From the NCBI GenBank assembly GCA_022798035.1, contig JAAWLS010000041.1, positions 1 through 12,055 on the forward strand: 12,055 bases of DNA, given 5' to 3'. The notes beneath the pieces were generated by a model. The model saw only the letters and a list, made by a program, of their open reading frames with translations, had not been told where the DNA came from and made no database searches. Each line of letters opens with the position of its first letter. The stretch's first letter is position 1. Below, piece after piece: positions 4,993 through 10,288 of this stretch. This stretch comes from Lachnospiraceae bacterium (GTDB lineage: Bacteria; Bacillota; Clostridia; Lachnospirales; Lachnospiraceae). A program made the translations under genes and the position numbers.

Positions 4993-5298
4993 AATCTTTG
5001 GCATAAGACTATCCGCCAAGTAAATCACGCTCCGACCATAAAGACTTAGGAAATCGCAAACAATTTCCTCTACCCATAGTGGAATTGAGTAGTCGTATTC
5101 TAGTGCATGGACGTGCGCCAATTCATGAACCAAAACTTTGTCCGTCATGTAATCCGACATATTCTGCATGAGAAAAACCGTCTTGACGGAATTGTCAGTT
5201 ACGCCAAAAGTATAGCTGCCATCACTTCTCCTTAAATTTTCGCTTCCGCCTTTGACAAATTGCAAATGCCATATATGATTATTCACAATAAAATTCAT
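4975..5298 (-). CDS. HExxH metallopeptidase-like phage protein (107 aa)
   Basis: ATG at 5298 follows GGTGGTGAT; an upstream TTG/ATG extension overlaps the preceding terminator and is not favoured. The protein contains VLVHELAHVHALEYDY with the zinc-binding H58-E59-x-x-H62 motif, and a downstream VEEIVCDFLSLYG helix whose E77/E78 is the likely third ligand, as in the ImmA/IrrE-like gluzincins. The N-terminal LRRSDGSYTFGVTD (22-35) matches, from memory, an unnamed minimal metallopeptidase widespread in Clostridia phages. At 107 aa it is close to the smallest size that could hold the active site. Role unknown; a repressor-cleaving ImmA-like role is possible because an XRE gene is upstream. It has no obvious promoter of its own. 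Confidence 0.8.
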   Translation of the reverse strand: MNFIVNNHIWHLQFVKGGSENLRRSDGSYTFGVTDNSVKTVFLMQNMSDYMTDKVLVHELAHVHALEYDYSIPLWVEEIVCDFLSLYGRSVIYLADSLMPKILRKIA

Positions 5299-5317
5299 AT
5301 CACCACCAACTTTCCAA

Positions 5318-5351
5318 CAAAACAAAAACTACCAACCGTATGGCTGATAGT
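5318..5351 (-). terminator. Terminator of the XRE cassette
   Basis: On the minus strand ACTATCAGCC and GGTTGGTAGT (5328-5351) form a 10-bp stem (two G-U) with an ATAC loop, followed by TTTTTGTTTTG. It ends the three-gene cassette and also overlaps the left inverted repeat. Confidence 0.85.
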
Positions 5352-5370
5352 TTCTAAGATTTATTTTAAT
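5341..5370 (+). repeat. Left copy of 30-bp inverted repeat bounding the XRE cassette
   Basis: Begins TGGCTGATAGTTT and matches the minus strand at 6195-6224 in 26 of 30 positions. It overlaps the last codon of the 67-aa gene and half of the terminator stem. Confidence 0.6.
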
Positions 5371-5569
5371 ATTTTATTTCTCTGCAACTTCCGATTTCAA
5401 TAGCGTCTTGTATCTCGCAACCGTATGATTTAACTTCTTCTATAACTTCCCGCAAATCTTCTTCCGATTCAAGCCAAGCAAAACTTACAGAATCGTCTGT
5501 GTCTGTATATATTAGCAAAAACGGTCTTTCTGGTCGCAAAAACATATTGCATTCGTTATGTTTGCTCAT
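5366..5569 (-). CDS. Small hypothetical protein (67 aa)
   Basis: ATG at 5569 has a GGAGG site nine bases upstream and overlaps the XRE gene's end by 14 bases, so it is coupled to it. The product begins MSKHNECNMFLRPERPFLLIYTD, has strands LLIYTD and SFAWLE, an acidic helix ESEEDLREVIEEVKSYG (34-50) and a terminal strand DAIEIGS. The composition suggests a small alpha/beta fold. No family recognised; it may work with the XRE protein, since the two share an operon and overlap. Confidence 0.7.
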   Translation of the reverse strand: MSKHNECNMFLRPERPFLLIYTDTDDSVSFAWLESEEDLREVIEEVKSYGCEIQDAIEIGSCREIKY

Positions 5570-5735
5570 TCTTTAAATCCTCCCTAACCTTAAATTCCAA
5601 CAGTTCCACCAAATAATCCGGCGGCTCACGTTTGCCCTGCTCCCACCTTGCGAATGTGTTCAGCGGAATGTGATACTTTTCACAGAATTTCACTTGTGAT
5701 AAGCCGGTTAATGCTCTGATTTCCTTAATAGTCAT
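5556..5735 (-). CDS. XRE-type helix-turn-helix protein (59 aa)
   Basis: The product MTIKEIRALTGLSQVKFCEK... is a compact HTH: helix 1 IKEIRALT, turn GLS, helix 2 QVKFCEKYH, recognition helix PLNTFARWEQGKREPPDYL. It belongs with the short 'IKEIR..TGLSQ..F...Y.IP..T...WE.G.R.PP.Y....L' regulators common in gut Firmicutes and phages. The ATG at 5735 overlaps the preceding gene's stop (ATGACTATTAA), the usual form of translational coupling; an in-frame ATG 12 bases earlier has its RBS-like sequence directly abutting and is less likely. It is probably a transcription regulator, target unknown. Confidence 0.8.
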   Translation of the reverse strand: MTIKEIRALTGLSQVKFCEKYHIPLNTFARWEQGKREPPDYLVELLEFKVREDLKNEQT

Positions 5736-6132
5736 TCTTCGCCGCATCCCTCATATCAAGCATTTTGAAAATATATTCAGACGCTTCAATATCGCCGTTT
5801 TTCATGGCTACAAGAGCAATCAAAGCCTTGTCAAAGCTGTCATACACATTGTTTGATATGCGGTCATTAAATGCAGGGCAAAACCAATTCTCAACATCAA
5901 TATCCTTAAACATTCTGTCGTGATATTCCACGATAGCCATATCATCAGATATTCTGTGAATGGTATATCCTCTTTTGTTATCTTTCAGTTTTTCATCAAG
6001 TGCCTTATTTTTCTGAAATTCCCTCTCTTCTCTTTCGTATGCACCATAAATCCTTAAAAGTTGAAATTTTCCGTTGGGTTTCTTTCCAGAAATGCAATCA
6101 CCGAAAAACTCAATGATTTGTTCGTTATCCAT
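5725..6132 (-). CDS. Hypothetical protein heading the XRE cassette (135 aa)
   Basis: ATG at 6132 follows AAGGAGGAAA with 7-base spacing; a frame-extension to 6201 would read through promoter and RBS and is rejected. The product begins MDNEQIIEFFGDCISGKKPN, has a Glu/Lys-rich helix (AYEREEREFQKNKALDEKLK, 31-50), strands TIHRISDDMAIVEYHD (57-72), and a helical C-terminal half (YDSFDKALIALVAMKNGDIEAS, 97-118). No domain I recognise, no membrane segment. It is first in a three-gene operon with the XRE gene, so it could be its effector or a toxin-like partner, but nothing in the sequence proves this. Confidence 0.75.
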   Translation of the reverse strand: MDNEQIIEFFGDCISGKKPNGKFQLLRIYGAYEREEREFQKNKALDEKLKDNKRGYTIHRISDDMAIVEYHDRMFKDIDVENWFCPAFNDRISNNVYDSFDKALIALVAMKNGDIEASEYIFKMLDMRDAAKNDY

Positions 6133-6159
6133 GACAATTTCCTCCTTTTTATATAGCTT

Positions 6160-6188
6160 ATTGTACCATAGTGCAATGGCATAGTCAA
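6160..6188 (-). promoter_or_regulatory. Sigma-A promoter of the XRE cassette
   Basis: On the minus strand, TTGACT (6183-6188) and TACAAT (6160-6165) are 17 bp apart with TGG before the -10 (extended). Confidence 0.75.
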
Positions 6189-6194
6189 CAAGGA

Positions 6195-6224
6195 ATTTCA
6201 ATAAATCTCACAAACTATCAGCCA
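6195..6224 (-). repeat. Right copy of 30-bp inverted repeat bounding the XRE cassette
   Basis: On the minus strand begins TGGCTGATAGTTT; matches 5341-5370 in 26 of 30 positions. It lies upstream of the cassette promoter and downstream of nuclease-like gene 2. Confidence 0.6.
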
Positions 6225-6239
6225 ATATATTTTTCTTTA

Positions 6240-7094
6240 TTATTTTTTCAAGGTTCTCATAAGTTTGGTTGTCAATGCTTTCTCTGCACTCCAACCATTC
6301 CTAATTCTTTGTTTTAACACATTCTTTGGTATTCCAGTAATTTCAGACCATTCAGAAAATGTTTTTGTTTCATCTCTATATTCGAGAAAGGATGTTTGGC
6401 TCGTATTTTGAGCCTGTTCTTTCATAGTTGACCATTTGCAGTTGTCTGGCGAATAGCATTTGCTATTATCTTTTCTGTCAAGAGTCAAGTCTTCACGATA
6501 CCCATTCGCCATCGCCCAATCATAGAACGCTTGAAAATCGTGCAGCCATTCCTCACATACGGTTACTCCTTTTGCTCCATAATATTTATAACTACCAGAA
6601 TTTGGATTGTAACATCTTGATTTCATTCCAATCCAAATTCTATATAACCTTTTATTTTTCTTTGTTATCCCTGTATATTTACCGCCTAAATTGTTTCTGC
6701 TTCCAGAAACTTCTCCGCTTCCTCTTAAGCATCCGCACGATTTCGCACGACCACGCCTCAAATTTATTCCGGTCGCTTCTGTTTGCTTTCCGCAATCGCA
6801 TTGGCATTTCCAAATTATCTCATTATGTTTTGTTTTTCCAATCGGCTCAATAGCGGTTAAATTTCCAAACCTTTCCCCAGAAATATCAATAAACTGATTT
6901 TTTGAGGCGATTTCTTTTTGCAGACAACCGCAACTAAGTTTTCTGCCTTTTAATAATACACCTGTTCTGGATTCTGTATAATTTCCACAATCACATAAAC
7001 ATTTCCACATAGCATAGTTTCTTTTGCTTTCTATTCTTTCGATTACAGTTAATCTGCCAAATCTTTGACCTGTTAAATCAATAGTTTTTCTCAT
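6240..7094 (-). CDS. AP2/HNH-type homing-endonuclease-like protein with duplicated N-terminal module (284 aa)
   Basis: ATG at 7094 follows TGGAGGC with 8-base spacing. Residues 4-59 and 68-124 are two copies of the zinc-ribbon-like module: DLTGQRFGRLTVIE ... KCLCDCG (C32, C34, C36) ... SCGC (C55, C57), then DISGERFGNLTAIE ... CQCDCG (C97, C99, C101) ... SCGC (C120, C122). The core follows: LYRIWIGMKSRCYNPN (150-165), YGAKGVTVCEEW, YDWAMANGY, LTLDRKDNSKCYSPDNCKW (D206, R207, N218) and EQAQN. Residues 237-276 (EYRDETKTFSEWSEITGI...NGWSAEKAL) form the HTH-like tail found in this family. Unlike the other copy it has no NUMOD1/IENR1-type end. Likely a free-standing homing-type nuclease or site-specific DNA-binding protein; activity inferred. 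Divergent from the second RHH gene. Confidence 0.85.
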   Translation of the reverse strand: MRKTIDLTGQRFGRLTVIERIESKRNYAMWKCLCDCGNYTESRTGVLLKGRKLSCGCLQKEIASKNQFIDISGERFGNLTAIEPIGKTKHNEIIWKCQCDCGKQTEATGINLRRGRAKSCGCLRGSGEVSGSRNNLGGKYTGITKKNKRLYRIWIGMKSRCYNPNSGSYKYYGAKGVTVCEEWLHDFQAFYDWAMANGYREDLTLDRKDNSKCYSPDNCKWSTMKEQAQNTSQTSFLEYRDETKTFSEWSEITGIPKNVLKQRIRNGWSAEKALTTKLMRTLKK

Positions 7095-7130
7095 AAAACC
7101 GCCTCCATAAATTACTTAATCTTATTTAAT

Positions 7131-7159
7131 ATTATATCATTTATTTCACTTGACTTCAA
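7131..7159 (-). promoter_or_regulatory. Promoter of nuclease-like gene 2
   Basis: On the minus strand, TTGAAG (7154-7159) and a perfect TATAAT (7131-7136) are 17 bp apart. The -35 overlaps that of the divergent RHH promoter by two bases. Confidence 0.7.
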
Positions 7160-7170
7160 GCGTAAAATGA
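7137..7170. promoter_or_regulatory. Operator-like inverted repeats at the second divergon
   Basis: CTTGA-CT-TCAAG (7149-7160) sits over both -35 boxes and is centred on the symmetry axis of the two promoters (7154.5). TCATTT (7137-7142) and AAATGA (7165-7170) flank it. A wider pair TTAATCTTA/TAAGATTAA lies at 7116-7124 and 7173-7181. Confidence 0.45.
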
Positions 7171-7178
7171 ATTAAGAT
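7150..7178 (+). promoter_or_regulatory. Promoter of RHH gene 2
   Basis: TTGACT (7150-7155) and TAAGAT (7173-7178) with 17-bp spacer; the -10 is a weaker match than that of the opposing promoter. Confidence 0.6.
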
Positions 7179-7208
7179 TAAATAATAATAAAGAAAGGCG
7201 GTTTACCT

Positions 7209-7370
7209 ATGGCAAACGATACTCTCAAAAACAAAGTGCGGTTTTCTTCTACTTTACCGCCAGAAGTCGATAAAATGTTAAAGGATTACTCCAAGCAAAC
7301 CATGATACCGATTAGCAAAATCGTAGAGGTGGCTATTGTGGAATATATTTCCAGAAAAGGGGAGAAATAA
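7209..7370 (+). CDS. Ribbon-helix-helix DNA-binding protein (53 aa)
   Basis: ATG at 7209 follows AAAGGCGG with 7-base spacing. The product has a short basic N-terminus (MANDTLKNK), one strand (VRFSSTLPP, 10-18), helix A (EVDKMLKDYSKQTM, 19-32) and helix B (PISKIVEVAIVEYISRK, 34-50): the RHH fold with the usual 'sttLp.ev...L...s..t..p.Skive.Ai..yl' pattern. It differs from the first RHH protein in sequence and length, so the two modules are not recent duplicates of each other. It probably represses itself and the nuclease-like gene. Its 3' end carries the terminator of the opposing late operon. Confidence 0.85.
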   Translation: MANDTLKNKVRFSSTLPPEVDKMLKDYSKQTMIPISKIVEVAIVEYISRKGEK

Positions 7371-7377
7371 TCTCCCC
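7355..7377 (-). terminator. Terminator of the late block
   Basis: GGGGAGA (7359-7365) pairs with TCTCCCC (7371-7377). In the minus-strand RNA the stem is followed by TTTTCTGG. It lies inside the end of RHH gene 2, facing the late genes; in the plus direction there is no U-tract. Confidence 0.7.
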
Positions 7378-7406
7378 TAATCAATATTCCAGCACATCTG
7401 ACTCAT

Positions 7407-8297
7407 TTACTGAATTTTCTGTACCAACGTCTGCAACTTGGATTTCAGCATGGTTTTTTCCTCATTAGAAGCGTCAGAAATCATTTCTGTAATGTCGCTT
7501 CCAAGCTCGCCCATGTACTTCTCTAACTCCTTCATCTTCTCCTGTTTTTCCTGCGGAGAATTGCCTTTGTTCATCTCTTTTGTTTCCATGTAGGAACGTC
7601 TGCTCTGACCGCTTCTGCCCTCTCTGCCGTCACGCCTGCCGCCCTGACTTCTCCCTCTGGATTCTCCGTCACGATAGCCGTCTTCATATCCTCGCCTATT
7701 TCCGTCGTTGAATCCGTCTTCATAACCACGAGTTGAACCGCCAGCATTACCGCCCATATTGCCGTCACTCATGGAACTGCCGGACTGACCGCCGCTGTTG
7801 CCTCCATCTGTGTAGTACATTTTCCCCATGTTTCTATCCATGTCTCTATACCATTCTGGGTCATGCTCCTTATACATTTCAGGGTTCATGTGGTAATAAG
7901 GCGGTTCCTCATAGCCCCTCCTGCCACCTCTCGGCATATAAGAGCCCTTGCCTTTCGGGGCGAACCGACCAGAGGATTTGTAGCGGTAGTTGTCATAAAA
8001 ACGCTTTTCCCCCTCATCCTCGCCGTATTCCTCTTTCATCTTCTTAAACTCGTCTTTGTATTCATCTTTGAGTATTTTGAGGAAATGCTTTTCCTCTGCC
8101 TCATCTTCTTCGTTTGCTTTACGCATTTCCTTTGCGATAAGCGCGTCCTTTTCAGCGCAAGCCAAATCTTTGACAATATCAATGATTTCTCCTAAGTCTT
8201 GAAGATTTACATTTCCATCCCCAACCATGCAGGAAACCATCTCTTTTCCATATTTTGCCACGTCTTCAAGCATACAATGAATGTGTTTTGTATCCAC
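7407..8297 (-). CDS. Gly/Arg-rich probable structural phage protein (296 aa)
   Basis: The start is the GTG at 8297, eight bases after GGGGAGG; a GTG at 8306 is inside that RBS. Domains: an N-terminal helical region (about 1-95; HIHCMLEDVAKYGKEMV, then highly charged DEYKDEFKKMKEEYGEDEGEK), a Tyr/Gly/Arg/Pro-rich middle (about 100-160), a Gly/Ser stretch, a tandem repeat RGYEDGFNDGN/RGYEDGYRDGE (about 190-212), an Arg-rich stretch, and a helical C-terminus (QEKQEKMKELEKYMGELGSDITEMI) predicted as coiled coil. It is the last gene of the late block. From memory similar proteins occur next to the beta-sandwich and Cys/Gly-rich genes in Lachnospiraceae phages; a structural or surface role is likely but unproven. 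Confidence 0.75.
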   Translation of the reverse strand: MDTKHIHCMLEDVAKYGKEMVSCMVGDGNVNLQDLGEIIDIVKDLACAEKDALIAKEMRKANEEDEAEEKHFLKILKDEYKDEFKKMKEEYGEDEGEKRFYDNYRYKSSGRFAPKGKGSYMPRGGRRGYEEPPYYHMNPEMYKEHDPEWYRDMDRNMGKMYYTDGGNSGGQSGSSMSDGNMGGNAGGSTRGYEDGFNDGNRRGYEDGYRDGESRGRSQGGRRDGREGRSGQSRRSYMETKEMNKGNSPQEKQEKMKELEKYMGELGSDITEMISDASNEEKTMLKSKLQTLVQKIQ

Positions 8298-8311
8298 TAT
8301 AATCACCTCCC

Positions 8312-8734
8312 CTACGCTTCTCTCGTCACAATGAGGTTAGAATTTTGAACATTGATTGCTTGTCCAGAAGTGTTCTCAACTGCAACAGACGCACAGCATC
8401 CTCTCGGAACACAAATGTCTGCCTGTGCCGACACATTGAAATAATTGTCAACTGCCGCAGGGGTCACCCTCATTCTTGTGCTCTGTAAAGGTTCTCCCTC
8501 AATAGCGATTGAAACGGAAATTTCTCCGACCGTGCCACCTGTAGGAATTGCAATGTTTCCGCTGAAACTCAAACGGAATCTTGCGTTGCATTGATTTGTC
8601 AGCCCTCTAAGAGTCACAATTCCACTTCCTTCTCTGTGCTTTACACACGGTTTACAACTTCTTACCGCTGTTTCCGTAAACTGTACGTTCTGTCCTTGTT
8701 CTACTAACTGAATAGGATTGCTTACGATTTCCAT
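8312..8734 (-). CDS. Beta-sandwich (jelly-roll-like) probable surface/decoration protein (140 aa)
   Basis: ATG at 8734 follows TTGGAGGAAA; a TTG in the RBS is rejected as start. After a short N-terminal region with a Cys pair (SCKPC, C27, C30), the sequence alternates strands and Gly turns: SGIVTLRGL, ARFRLSFSGNIAIPTGG, EISVSIAIEGEPL, MRVTPAAVDNYFNVSAQADICVP, CCASVAVENTSGQAINVQ, NLIVTREA. This resembles TNF/C1q/BclA-C-like jelly rolls used in trimeric phage and spore-surface proteins. It probably is a trimeric head or tail decoration exposed on the virion. The gene ends 14 bases before the next start. Confidence 0.75.
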   Translation of the reverse strand: MEIVSNPIQLVEQGQNVQFTETAVRSCKPCVKHREGSGIVTLRGLTNQCNARFRLSFSGNIAIPTGGTVGEISVSIAIEGEPLQSTRMRVTPAAVDNYFNVSAQADICVPRGCCASVAVENTSGQAINVQNSNLIVTREA

Positions 8735-8753
8735 ATTGTTTTCCTCCAATCAT

Positions 8754-8789
8754 AAAATTTAAGGGCAAACCTCGTTTGAAGTCTGCCCT
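8754..8789 (-). terminator. Partial terminator/attenuator before the beta-sandwich gene
   Basis: AGGGCAGAC and GTTTGCCCT (8762-8789) form a 9-bp stem in the minus-strand RNA, followed by TAAATTTTA, a weak U-tract. It separates two genes of the late block and may lower or raise expression of the downstream gene rather than end transcription. Confidence 0.5.
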
Positions 8790-8811
8790 CTTGCTTATAA
8801 GTAAAACTGCC

Positions 8812-8919
8812 TTACTTAGCAGACATATCATCAATTCGTGATAAGTTACTCAATATTTCTTCCTGATTCCTGATAATCTCGTCAATAATGGCAAGAGTAT
8901 CAGCTTCTTCCGTAGCCAT
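8812..8919 (-). CDS. Tiny acidic helical protein (35 aa)
   Basis: The ATG overlaps the stop of the 311-aa gene as TAATG, a start-stop coupling typical of phage operons, and the frame ends with TAA before the attenuator. Product begins MATEEADTLAIIDEIIRNQE and is one amphipathic, acidic helix (about 3-29). It probably forms a coiled coil or binds the preceding protein. No family recognised. The tight coupling is the main evidence that it is real. Confidence 0.65.
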   Translation of the reverse strand: MATEEADTLAIIDEIIRNQEEILSNLSRIDDMSAK

Positions 8920-9854
8920 TAGCAGCATCCGCTGTTGCAGCCACAACCGTTATTGCCATATCCGGCGTAGTTTACACCGCCGCAGCAGTCTGTGCGGAAT
9001 GTAACAGGCTGCGGAGGCTGAACCACATATGCAGGCTGAGGGCAATCTGCCCCCAATCTGCGAATGAGCTCGGCTGTCTGTGCGCTCTGGTTCGCTGTGA
9101 TATATGCGTTCTGCGCCGCCTGGCTTGCAGACAGTTCCAGGCCGAAAATCTTCTGGTTCTGTGCGGCAATAACCTCGTCTTTTCTGGACATTTCCATTGC
9201 GTCAAGTCTTGCAATTATCCTGTCGGTGTCGTTGTGTGCGTTCTGGATGATTGCGTTTGTGTTGGTAGCGGCGTTGTAGTTGGTATCACAGAATCCTCTT
9301 TCCATTGAATTACCTAACTGCAACTGACCTACTCGGTTTTCGCAGCAGCAATCTGCAAGCTGGCGGGAAAGAGCGTTCTGCCCTTGCAGATTGGCGATTG
9401 TAGCCTGGTTGAATCCCTGCTGTGTCTGGTAGCCAAGGTTGCAAATAGCGTTATCTACGCCGTGGAAGCCATTGGAAACTGCCATGCCGAGGTTATTCAT
9501 CTGTGCAAGCTGGTCATATCCAAGGCTACAAATACCCTGCTCAATGCCATTCAGTTTGTTCATAACGCCCTGATTGTCAAATCCGCGCTGGATAGAAGCC
9601 TCGATAGCATTAGCGTTGTTGTTTCCACAACCACAACCGTTTCCGCCAAAGCCGCCAAATCCACCATTCATAAACATAAACGGTAAGAACATACCCATAC
9701 CGCCCATGCCGCCCATTCCCCAGCCATCACCGAAGATAAGGGCTAGTATGGCTAATGCCACCCAATCACTGTTCCAGCCGCCCATGCCGCCGCCGTTTCC
9801 ATAAGCCGGAGTCACTGGCATGGTGAAGGGTGTAGAATTTCCACTGTTGAACAT
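8919..9854 (-). CDS. Cys/Gly-rich probable structural phage protein (311 aa)
   Basis: ATG at 9854 has an AAGGAGG site. Residues about 31-75 are very hydrophobic and Gly/Met/Phe-rich (WVALAILALIFGDGWG, then GGMGG repeats and FLPFMFMNGGFGG), ending in GCGCG. Residues 80-270 are helical with repeated units (GIEQGICSLGYDQ, GVDNAICNLGYQT) and a CCCEN cluster (C169-171). The C-terminus is Pro-rich (QPPQPV) and ends with DCCGG and GCGCNSGCC. There are 15 cysteines, unusual for a cytoplasmic protein and suggesting metal clusters or disulphides. From memory, this family recurs with the neighbouring genes in Lachnospiraceae phages, usually unannotated. Hydrophobic segment plus long helices suggests a membrane-associated or virion-internal structural protein. 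Function unknown. Confidence 0.8.
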   Translation of the reverse strand: MFNSGNSTPFTMPVTPAYGNGGGMGGWNSDWVALAILALIFGDGWGMGGMGGMGMFLPFMFMNGGFGGFGGNGCGCGNNNANAIEASIQRGFDNQGVMNKLNGIEQGICSLGYDQLAQMNNLGMAVSNGFHGVDNAICNLGYQTQQGFNQATIANLQGQNALSRQLADCCCENRVGQLQLGNSMERGFCDTNYNAATNTNAIIQNAHNDTDRIIARLDAMEMSRKDEVIAAQNQKIFGLELSASQAAQNAYITANQSAQTAELIRRLGADCPQPAYVVQPPQPVTFRTDCCGGVNYAGYGNNGCGCNSGCC

Positions 9855-9890
9855 TTGTTTTGTTCCTCCTTATATTTATTCCATAAGGGG

Positions 9891-10013
9891 AAACCTAGGT
9901 TTTCTGTGCGCACAACCCAAATGTTCAAATTTATGGTCCGGTCAAAAAACCTCATGAAATCAATGTTTTTCATAGATTGACCGTCAAAAATGACCGTTTT
10001 AAGGTCCGGTTAA
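9891..10013. repeat. Cluster of short repeats and palindromes before the Cys/Gly-rich gene
   Basis: The 155-bp gap holds two adjacent perfect palindromes, AAACCTAGGTTT (9891-9902) and TGTGCGCACA (9905-9914); two copies of GGTCCGGTYAA (9935-9945, 10003-10013); and TGACCGT twice with a 13-bp period (9979-9998). There is no good promoter. It could be a protein-binding site, a regulatory leader or an RNA element for the next gene. Confidence 0.5.
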
Positions 10014-10288
10014 TTAAACCCCAAAAACTGCTTCGCTTGTTTCTCAAAGTCCGAATAATTCTGTCCTTTTTCTCCAAAAATGTTCTCTGCAAGACCAGTT
10101 AAGCCTTCTGTATCGTTTGCCTTCCGCATTTTCATCACGTTCTGCACGATGGGATTATTCATCATCTGCGGATTGCTCGCTACCTGGTCTAAAATCTGTG
10201 ATGGGTTCATCCCTCTTAATCTCTGTTGATACTGCTGTTGAAACTGCGGATTTCCCATCATCTGTTGTATCTGCATTTGTCTATTCAT
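10010..10288 (-). CDS. Gln/Met/Asn-rich small protein (92 aa)
   Basis: ATG at 10288 lies eight bases after GGAGGT, inside the end of the previous gene, and overlaps its stop by eight bases. The N-terminus is Gln/Met-rich (MNRQMQIQQMMGNPQFQQQY), followed by MNPSQILDQVASNPQMMNNP and a charged C-terminal helix (NYSDFEKQAKQFLG). The NPQ repeats resemble the STI1/NP-type motif of scaffold and chaperone-linked proteins, but this is weak. Probably a phage assembly or structural factor with the neighbouring Gln-rich protein. Confidence 0.75.
   Translation of the reverse strand: MNRQMQIQQMMGNPQFQQQYQQRLRGMNPSQILDQVASNPQMMNNPIVQNVMKMRKANDTEGLTGLAENIFGEKGQNYSDFEKQAKQFLGFN

Noticed and set aside
6428..6853. 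Plus-strand open frame of 141 codons inside nuclease-like gene 2
   Set aside because: No RBS, composition rich in Cys/Leu/Ser/His typical of antisense reading of a Gly/Cys/Lys-rich gene; the minus-strand protein has clear family motifs.
7733..8195. Two plus-strand open frames inside the Gly/Arg-rich gene
   Set aside because: No RBS or promoter; they reflect the biased codon use of the real minus-strand gene.
9064..9804. Several plus-strand open frames opposite the Cys/Gly-rich gene
   Set aside because: Low-complexity antisense of Gly/Asn/Ala codons, no ribosome binding sites.
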